Of a stretch of DNA of 64,000 nucleotides, positions 27,901 to 36,900 are shown piece by piece. The translations under genes were made by a program, and so were the position numbers. The stretch comes from Scandinavium sp036409475 (GTDB lineage: Bacteria > Pseudomonadota > Gammaproteobacteria > Enterobacterales > Enterobacteriaceae). The notes beneath the pieces were generated by a model. That model saw only the letters and a program-made list of their open reading frames with translations. It was not told where the DNA came from and ran no database searches. The DNA is taken from positions 22,066 through 86,065 of the forward strand of contig NZ_JAYRCK010000026.1 of assembly GCF_036409475.1 (NCBI RefSeq). Direction: 5' to 3'. Positions within the stretch are counted from its first letter, which is position 1, and every line of letters begins with the position of its first letter.

Positions 27901-27925
27901 GCCCCGGGCGGAGTCCGCCCGGGGC
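27901..27925. promoter_or_regulatory. GC-rich hairpin between bapA and bapB
   Basis: A 25-base near-perfect inverted repeat (GCCCCGGGCG ... CGCCCGGGGC) lies 10 bases after the bapA stop. No U run follows on the minus strand, so it is less likely a full terminator and more likely an mRNA-stabilising or partial-termination structure. Confidence 0.6.
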
Positions 27926-27934
27926 TGTTATGGT

Positions 27935-30900
27935 CTAGCCGGTAATAATGTGATTCTGCTGAACAAGTTCATCGAACGTGGTGTGCACGTTGTTAAGGGT
28001 GATAAGCGTGGTCGAGTTATAGGTTGAACCCGTCCCGTCGCGGTCGATGGCGATGACGGTGTCCGTCCCGTTGGTGGAGACTTTGACGAAGTTCCCCAGC
28101 GTCGAGGCCTGATGATCCCAACCGGTCAACAGTTCGCGCAGGTCAATTTTGTCGCCCTGAGCGAGGTTGAAGTTGGTCCAGTTGTCGCTGTTGTTACCGC
28201 CCGTGGCATCCGCGGTGTTGAGCATGTGGTAAATCAGCGTGTCGCCATAAGCCGAGCCGTTGATGACGTCATGCTGGTTAGTGCTCGCAATCTGTGGATT
28301 CATGTTAATGGTCAGCGTGGCCGTGTCGGTGTGGCCATTCTGATCGTTGAGCGTGTAGGTGAACGTCTCCTTGCTGGTCATCGAGGCGACGGTGACTCCG
28401 GCTTTGAGGGCGTAGGTGTACGAGCCGTCGAGGTTCATGGTCAGCGTGCCGTAATGGCCCTGAATCGTCATGCTGCTGGTGCTGCCTGTTGGATTCAACG
28501 TGCCGGTACTGCCACCGAAGCCATTCACGGTCAGGGTGGTGTGAACGGTGGAGAGCTGATCCAGCGCACCCGCCGCGTCGGTACCGTCAAAGATATTGCC
28601 GTGAACGTTGGCGGTATTGCTGTCGAACGTGTCGAGGTGATACGTCGTGCCGCTGATTGACGGCGTGATGGTGACGGTTCCCAGTGACAACGCGCCGATG
28701 CTGCCGTTGACCGTCAGGGTGTAAGTCCCTGCCAGCAGCTCTTTCCCGGTCAGGGCGACGTCAATGCTGTTCCCCAACAAGGCGGAGCCGCTGAAGTTAC
28801 CGTTGGCAACGGTGGTGCCGTTCAGGGTCAGCGTCCAGCCGACAGACAGACCGCCCAGCGCCAGACCAGAGGCCACGTCAAAGTGCAGCGTTGCGCCTTT
28901 CAGTACGCTATTTGGGTCAACCACAAACGTGCCGCTGCCGTTACCGGAAGTGCCGCTGAGCAGGGCAGTATTCCATTTCACCTGTCCCACATTAGTGGAC
29001 GGCAGCGCGACGGTATCCTGCACCGTGGTGAAGGCCATGACAGCGCTGTTGTCATCCACCGCGTTGAGCACCTGCGGCGTTGGGGTGATGTTCAGCGAGG
29101 CGCTGTCCGTGTCGCCGTTGGCCGCTTTCACGGTGTAGACGAAGCTGTCTGGCGTGCTGATGCTGTCGGCCCCGACACCGCTTTTCAGGGTGTAGGTATA
29201 ATTGCCTTTCGCATCAATGGTCAGCGTGCCGTATAGCCCGTTGATGGTGGTGGTTCCGGTGGTCGAGACCGACACGCCGTTGACGTCGGTAATGACCGCA
29301 TCTGCTGGCACCACATCGTTGGTCAGCACGTTACCGGTGGTGCTGGCGGTCATGCTGTCGACCGCATAGGTGTGGTCTTGCAGAATGTTCAGCGTGTAGC
29401 CCGTCAGTGCGGTTACCCCACTGGCGGTGTTGAGCAGGAACAGGTATTCCCCGCCCGGCAACGTCAGGGTCAACTGGCTGGACTGGCCGCCAAGCAGCGG
29501 GGCGTTGAGCCAGCCTTTCTGCACTTTGTACTGCTCGTACTGCTGCGTCAGGTCGTTAAAGCGGTAGATGTAGAGGTCAAAGGTAGAGGCCAGCGCCACC
29601 CCGCCCACGGAAGATTGCAACGTCATCGTGCGGGTACTGCCGTCTTCAACGTCAAATTTAATCGGGTTGGTCATGTTGGCAAGCACATCGAGACTCAGCA
29701 CACTGCCAAGCCCGACGCCAAGCACCGTGAAGCCCGATTGCGACGATGCGCCGTTGTTGATGGACGTGACATCGGTATCAAACACCAGCGTAGCGCTGTT
29801 GTCTGCGGCAACGACGCTGCTGGCGGGCGGTGTTGGGCCCAGCGTCACCACCAGCTGTGCGGAATCGCTGACGCCGCCCTGGGTGATGGTGTAGGTGAAG
29901 CTGTCTTTATGGCCGAGTACGGCGGCTGAAGTATTGGTCAGCGTGTAGGTGTAGCTGCCGTTCTGGTTGATATGCAGCGTGCCGTACAGCCCGACAATAT
30001 CTGCGCCGCCCGCCCCAACCGTGACCGAATCGCCGTTCGCGTTGGTGACTTTGGTGAGCAGGGTGCCGGTTGGCGCGTTGTCCTGACCGCCGCCCGCATC
30101 CTGATCGGTTATCACGTTACCAATGTGCGATGTGGTCCCGCTGACGGTACCTGCGCTGGTTTTCTGTACGTCGACATCAAGACTGGTGTAAGACCCGGCC
30201 GCCAGCAGGCTGGTGTTGTAGGTCAGCACGCGGTAGTCGCCGCCTGTCAGCCCGGTCAGGCTGATCCGTATGCCGCTGCCGGTCAGGGTCAGCAGGTTGG
30301 CGAAATCACTCACGCCAGTATTGATAAAGGTCTGCCACGATCCGCTCGCGGTGTCGTATTTCTGAATGACGATCTCCTGTGTGGAGAGCAGCGACAGCAC
30401 GATCCCCGTCGCCGCCGCGTCGATCGTCACATCACCGGAACCGCCGCTGGCAATGCTGAACTGCACCTGCGCGGTGTCGTTACCCAGCACCGAAGCCACG
30501 TTCCCCAGTGCACCAACCAGCAGCAAGCCGTAATCCGTCAGGTGCTCGGTGGTGGTGGTGGCGTCGGAGGTTAGCGCCAGATTGGTGATGTTGTCGTTCG
30601 CGGAGAGCGGCAAATTAGGCGAAAGGACCGAGTTTGGCCCGGAGGTGTTCCCGGCGACATCCGTGGCCGTTGCGGAAATCGACAGACCGTCGATTTGGCG
30701 CACCGGCAGCGTCAGGCTCCAGCTGCCGTTACTGCCTGCGGTGGTGGTCAGTGTGCCCCCGCCGTTCGGCAGCGTAATGGTGATGGTGCTGTTCGCTTCC
30801 GCCGTGCCGCTGAGCACGCTGCCGTCGGCACTGATAGCGATTCCCGGTGCTGCTGGTGCAGTGGTGTCAACAATCACGCTGAATGGGGCGGATGGGCTAC

Positions 30901-33900
30901 CTGCACCGTTGGTGTTACTGGCGGTTGCCGTGAACGCATGCGCGCCTTCGGTGACGTTAGCCGGTGGGGTGAACGTCCAGGCTCCGCTGCCATTCGCCGT
31001 GGTAGTTCCTACCGCGACGCCGTTGTTGTAGAGAGTCACCGTCGAGTTCGCCTGCGCGGTCCCGCTCAGGGTTGGCATGGCGTCGTTGGTCAACTGTCCG
31101 CTGGTCAACTGGCCGACTGCGCCACCCGCCACATCGTCCACTACGCTGGTGATGGTGGGTGCATCCGGCACTCGGGTGTCTGGCGCGGTAAAGCCGACGG
31201 AAACGCCCACGTTGCCCGCTCTGTCCTGAGCAAAGGCCAGCAGCGCTTGCCCGGTGGTTTGTGCCGGGGAAATCGTCACCGTAAATGCGCCTGTACCATC
31301 AGCGGTTGCCGTGCCAAGCACGGTGCCCGTGGCGCTGGTGATGGTGACGGTGCTGTTGGCTTCCGCCGAACCGGTGACTCGCGTCCCCGTTCCGTTCATG
31401 GTCAGGCCTGAAGGCGCGCCCGGTGCCACGGTGTCCACGATGATCCCGGCCGCAACAGACGTTGCACTGAGGTTGCCCGCTGCGTCAGTGGACGTCACGG
31501 TCCAGGTGTGAACACCTTGCGACAGCGCGGCTGTTGGCGTCCATGTCCATGCGCCGGAAGCATTCGCCGTGACGGTGGTGACGAGCGTTGCGCCATCATA
31601 AATTCTGACGGTGCTGTTGGCTTCCGCCGTGCCGTTCAGCGTTGGCAGCGAATCGTTGGTGAACTGCCCGTTACCCACGTTCCCGACGATGTTCGGCACG
31701 TCATCCACGATGTTGGTAATGACTGGCGTCACCGGAGCCGTAGCATCCACCACAATCGTGAAGCCGGTAGTTGGCTGGCTGATATTTCCGCCTGCATCCG
31801 TTGCGGTCACGGTCAGCGTGTGCGAACCATCTGCCAGCGCTGTACCCGGCGTAAATGTCCAGGTGCCTCCGGTCGCAACAGTGGTACCAAGCAAGGTTGA
31901 ACCATCGTAAATGCTGACGGTGCTGCCTGCTTCTGCGGTCCCGGTCAGGGTTGGCAGATTGTCGTTGGTGAGCTGTCCGCTGGTCAGTGCGCCCAGCGCG
32001 CCGCCCGCCACATCGTCAGTCACCGACGTCAGCGTTGGGGCGTTAGGTACCGAAGTATCAACGGTCACCCCGAACGGCTGCGACGATGTACTGATGTTGC
32101 CCGCCGCGTCGGTGGCTTTCGCAGTCAGCGAGTGAGTGCCATCGCCGAGCGTAGAAGTGGTAACAGTCCAACTACCTGTGGCACCAGCAGTGGTGGTGCC
32201 TACCAGTGTTGTTCCGTCATAGATTCTTACCGTTGCGCCAACTTCGGCAGTCCCGCTCAGTGTCGGCGTGTTGTCGTTGGTGGTGCCGTTGATCACGACA
32301 GGACCGACGACCGGAGCAACATCATCCGTGAGCGAGGTGATGACAGGCGCCAGAGGAGCCAGTGAGTCGACCACAAAACTAAAGCTGCCAGACGCGGCGC
32401 TCAGGTTGCCTGCCGCATCGGCCGCCGTGGCGGTGATGACGTGGTTACCTTGCGTCATATCGGCAGTCGGGGTGTAACTCCACGCCCCGGTTCCATCGGC
32501 TGTCACGGTAGTCAGCAGGTTGCCGTTGTCATACAGCTTGATGGTGGCATTGGGTTCGCTGGTGCCGCTGATCGCCGGACGAGTGTCATCCGTTACGCTG
32601 CCGTTATTGAGATTGCCTGTTGACGGGCCTTGATCGTCAAACACCGTAGTGATGGCCGGCGCGTTTGGCGCGCTGGTATCCACAGTGAACGTACGAACAT
32701 CCGAGGCGACGCCGGTGTTACCTGCGGTATCCGTTGCCGTCGCGGTGATATTCCAGGTGCCCGGTGTGAGCGCAGTGGTCGGGGTAAAGGTCCAGCTCCC
32801 CAACGCGTTCACGGTGGTCGTACCCAGCACGGTTGATCCGTTATAGAGGGTGATCGTCGAACCGATTTCCCCTGTCCCGCTGATCGTTGGGTGCGTTTCG
32901 TTGGTGGAACCGCCGTTCGGCACGACGCCAATCACCGGCGCGGTGTTATCCCCCACTGCGGTGATGAGCGGTGCGCCAGGCGCTGTGGCATCGACGTTCA
33001 CCGTGAAGCCGCTGGTGCTGGCGCTGACGTTGCCTGCCGGGTCGGTTTGATTCACCGTCAGCACGTGTGGGCCATCGGTCAGCGGGGTAGTGAGCCTGAC
33101 AAGCCATGTGCCGGTCGGGTCAACGACTCCGGTGCCGACAGGGTTGCCGTCGGAGAATATCGTGATGGTCGCACCTGCTTCACCGCGCCCGCTCAGGGTT
33201 GGCTCAGTGTCGTTGGTCATCTGGCCGCTGACCAGTGGCCCAACAATGCCGGGCTGATTGTCTGCCACAACAAGCAGTGTCGGCGTGGCAGGCGCTACGG
33301 TGTCGATGACAATCGGGAAGGCGCTGGAAGGCACGCTGGTGTTACCTGCGGCATCCATCGCGGTGACCGTCAGACTGTGATTACCGTTAGACAGCGTGGT
33401 GCCGACTGGGAAGGTGAACGTCCAGTTGCCAGAACCGTCAGCAAAAGTGGTGCCCAACAGCGTGGTGCCATCGTAAACATTAACGGTGCTTCCTGCTTCT
33501 GCGTTGCCTTTCAGCAGTGGCTGGGTGTCGTTGGTGGCCTGACCTGCTGTGAGGACTATCGGCTGCGAACCATTGTCATTCGCCACGTAGGTGATGGCTG
33601 GTGTGCCAGGTGCCACGGCGTCAATGTTCAGCGTGAAGCTGTTGGAGACGCCGTTGGTATTGCCTGCGGCATCGGTGGCTGTCGCGGTAAAGACATGCGA
33701 GATGCTGTCCAGATCGCTCGACGGTGTGAAGCTCCAGGTGCCGCCAGCAGTGGCGGTTACGGTGCCAATTTTGATCCCATTGTCAAAGATAGTCACCGTC
33801 GAGCCCGCTTCGCTGATCCCGTTCAGCGTTGGCCGTGCGTCGTTGGTCAGCGCTCCGCTGCCAATTGTCCCGACATTGCCCGAGACATCATCCGTGGCGG

Positions 33901-36900
33901 TGAGGATTGTTGGCGCGACTGGCGCACTGAGATCGACGTTAATGGTGAACGGCGCGGAGGGGCTGCCCGGACCATTTGCGTTCGAGGCCGTGGCGGTGAA
34001 GACATAGCTTCCTTCGCCCAACGCCAGCCCGGCTGGAACAGTGAACGTCCAGTTGCCGCTCCCATCAACCAGCACATTGCCGACTTCCGTCGTGCTGCCG
34101 TTGATGTAGATGTGCACCGTTGAGCCTATTTCCGCCGTGCCGTTAAGCGTTGGCGTGGTGTCATCGGTACTGCCCCCTGCGGCGATATGCCCCTGAATGC
34201 TGCCGATGTTATCGTCGATCGTCACGATAACCGGGGCGTTAGGGCGATCGCTTTCGTTGATGGCGCTGAAGGTGGTGCCATTACTCTGGTTACCAGCCTG
34301 ATCCTGGGCAATCGCCACCAGGTTTTCCCCTGCAACCTGAGGAGTGGTGAGGGTAACGGTGTAATCACCTGTCGGTGAGGCGATCCCGGTGCCTATCACA
34401 TTGCCCTCTGCGTCTTTGATAAAGACGGTGGCATTGGCTTCGGCGGTGCCCGTGACTGTCACCCCGTCGAGAGGTGGGTTCACTGTTGGCGCATCCGGCG
34501 GCGTGATATCGACGGTGAAGTCCACCGGTGTGCTCTGTGGCGTTTCATTGCCCGCTGCATCTTTGGCGGTAAACGTCAGGCTGTGGCTGCCTTCCGTCAG
34601 GGCGCTGGTGGTGTAGGACCACGTGCCGCCTGTTACCAGTGCGCTGCCAATCTGCGAACCGTGGTCATAGATAATGACCGTGGTGCCATCTTGCCCGGTA
34701 CCGGTGATCAGCAGCGTTTGATCGTCCGTGAACGTGCCGGTGATGACCGGGCCGGTGACCGGGCCTTTGTCATCGAGGATTTCAGTCACCGTCGGTGGCA
34801 GGATGGTGGTTTCAACGTCGAGGGTGAACGTTGGCGAGGTGCCGCCCACGTTACCCGCTTTGTCAGTAGCGACCGCCGTAAAGGTATAAGTGCCATCAGC
34901 CAGCGGGGTGGTAATCGCCAGACTCCAGTTGCCGCCTCCGTCTGCAACAGCGGTGCCGACCAGCGTTAACCCGTTGTAGATGGCAACGGTACTACCGGCT
35001 TCTGCCGTACCGTGCAGCACAGGCAGGTTATCATCCGTCGTACCGTTATTGAGCACATTGTTCTGATCCGCGCCCACGTCATCAGCGGCGTAGCTGATAA
35101 GCGGCGCGTCGGGCACAGTGGTGTCGACAGTAAAGACGGCTGCTGGCGACGGCTGGCTGACGTTGCCCGCCAGATCGGTTTCCGTGGTGGTGATGGAGTA
35201 GGTGGTTCCGTTGGTCAGCGGTGAGGACGGGGTGAACGTCCAGGTGCCACTTTGGTTTACGACGGCAGAGCCGAGATAAATCGCGCCGTTGTAGAGCGTG
35301 ATAGTACTGCCGACTTCGCCTGTTCCGCTAAAGGTTGGCGTGGTGTCATTGGTGGAGCCATTGTTGGCCACATAACCGACCACCGGCGCTTCGTTATCCG
35401 CCACCAGAGGGGCGACCGGGGTGGTTGGGGCGACAAGATCGATGGTGATGGAGAAGACACCCGACGATGGGCTGACGTTACCCGCGGCATCTGTCGCGGT
35501 AGCGGTGATCACGTTCAGACCGGGGATTAACGGGGTATCAAGCGGGTAGCTCCAGTTGCCCTGGTCGTCTGCCTGAACCGTGGCGATAGGGTTACCGTTG
35601 TTATACAACGTGACGGTGGCATTGGCTTCACTGGTGCCTTTCAGCACCGGTTCGGTCTGGTTGGTGATACTGCCGTTCGCCAGAGGAACTGGGACGGTTT
35701 CGAGAATGATGGTGGCAGAGATGACCTGAGGCGCATCGGGCGCGGTGGCATCCACGTTCAGGGTGAACGTCGCATCACCACTGACGTTCCCAGCTGCGTC
35801 GGTCGCATTGGCCGTCAGAACGTGAGGGCCATCGCCGAAGCCGACGGGCAGGGTGAAAGTCCAGTTGCCACTGGTATCCACAGTCGCCTGACCGAGTTCC
35901 TTGCCATTATCGTAAATCGTGACGGATGAGCCAATATCGGTCGTGCCGGTCAGGGCGGGTTTGGTGTCGTTCGTCAGATCGCCGGAGTCCAGGGCAACGT
36001 TCCCTGTTGCCGTCACGGTGATATCCGGTACGGATGGCGGCGTGGTATCCAGCGTGAAAGTCCAGGCGGAGGAATCTGCCGAGGTATTACCGACGTTATC
36101 GCTGGCGTTAACGGTCAGCGAATGGTTCGGTCCGGTCAGCGGGGTCGTGAAGGTGTAACTCCAGGTGCCGGACGGGCTGACGGTAATATCCGCCACAGGA
36201 TTGCCGTTATCCATCAGATGGACGGTGGAGCCCGGCTGGCCGGTACCGCTGACGGTTGGGGTACTGTCGTTCGTTAACCCGCCATTAGCGACCGCACCAA
36301 TCAGAGCTGGCGCATCGTCATTGACCAGGGTGATCGCGGGCACTTGCGGCGCGACGGTATCGACCACAATGTTCCAGCCTGCCGACGTACTGGTATTGCC
36401 AGCGGCATCGGTTGAGGTCACGGTAAACTGATGACTTCCCTCTGACAGCGGATTCGTCGGGGTGTATGTCCAGTAGCCTGTCGAATCGAGGGTCGCATTC
36501 CCGAGCAGGTTTCCGTTCTCATACACTTTCACCGTAGAACCGATTTCAGCTGTCCCTGAGAGGGTCGGTTTGGCGTCGTTGGTGGTATGTCCATCGAGGA
36601 TGGTACCGAGAATTCCCGGGACGTCATCGACCACATCCAGAATAACAGGCTGATCGGGCGCGGTGATGTCTGGAGCGGTGACAGTAGCAGGGTTACTGAC
36701 GTTACCCGCGAGATCTGTTGCGGTTGCTGACAGCACTTCGCCGTTGGCCTGGGCCGGGGCGAGAGTGATGGTGAATTGCCCGTCTGTACTGTTTGCTTTG
36801 CCGGTACCAATCACATGACCTTCAGGATCTTTAACGGTGATGGTGCTGCCGACTTCGGCATGACCCGTTAGCTGCGTACCGTTCGCATTCACCTGCAGAC

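Noticed and set aside
27935..28300. RTX calcium-binding repeats at the BapA C-terminus
   Set aside because: A GxAxGDTL-like motif occurs once, with no tandem GGxGxDxxx array.
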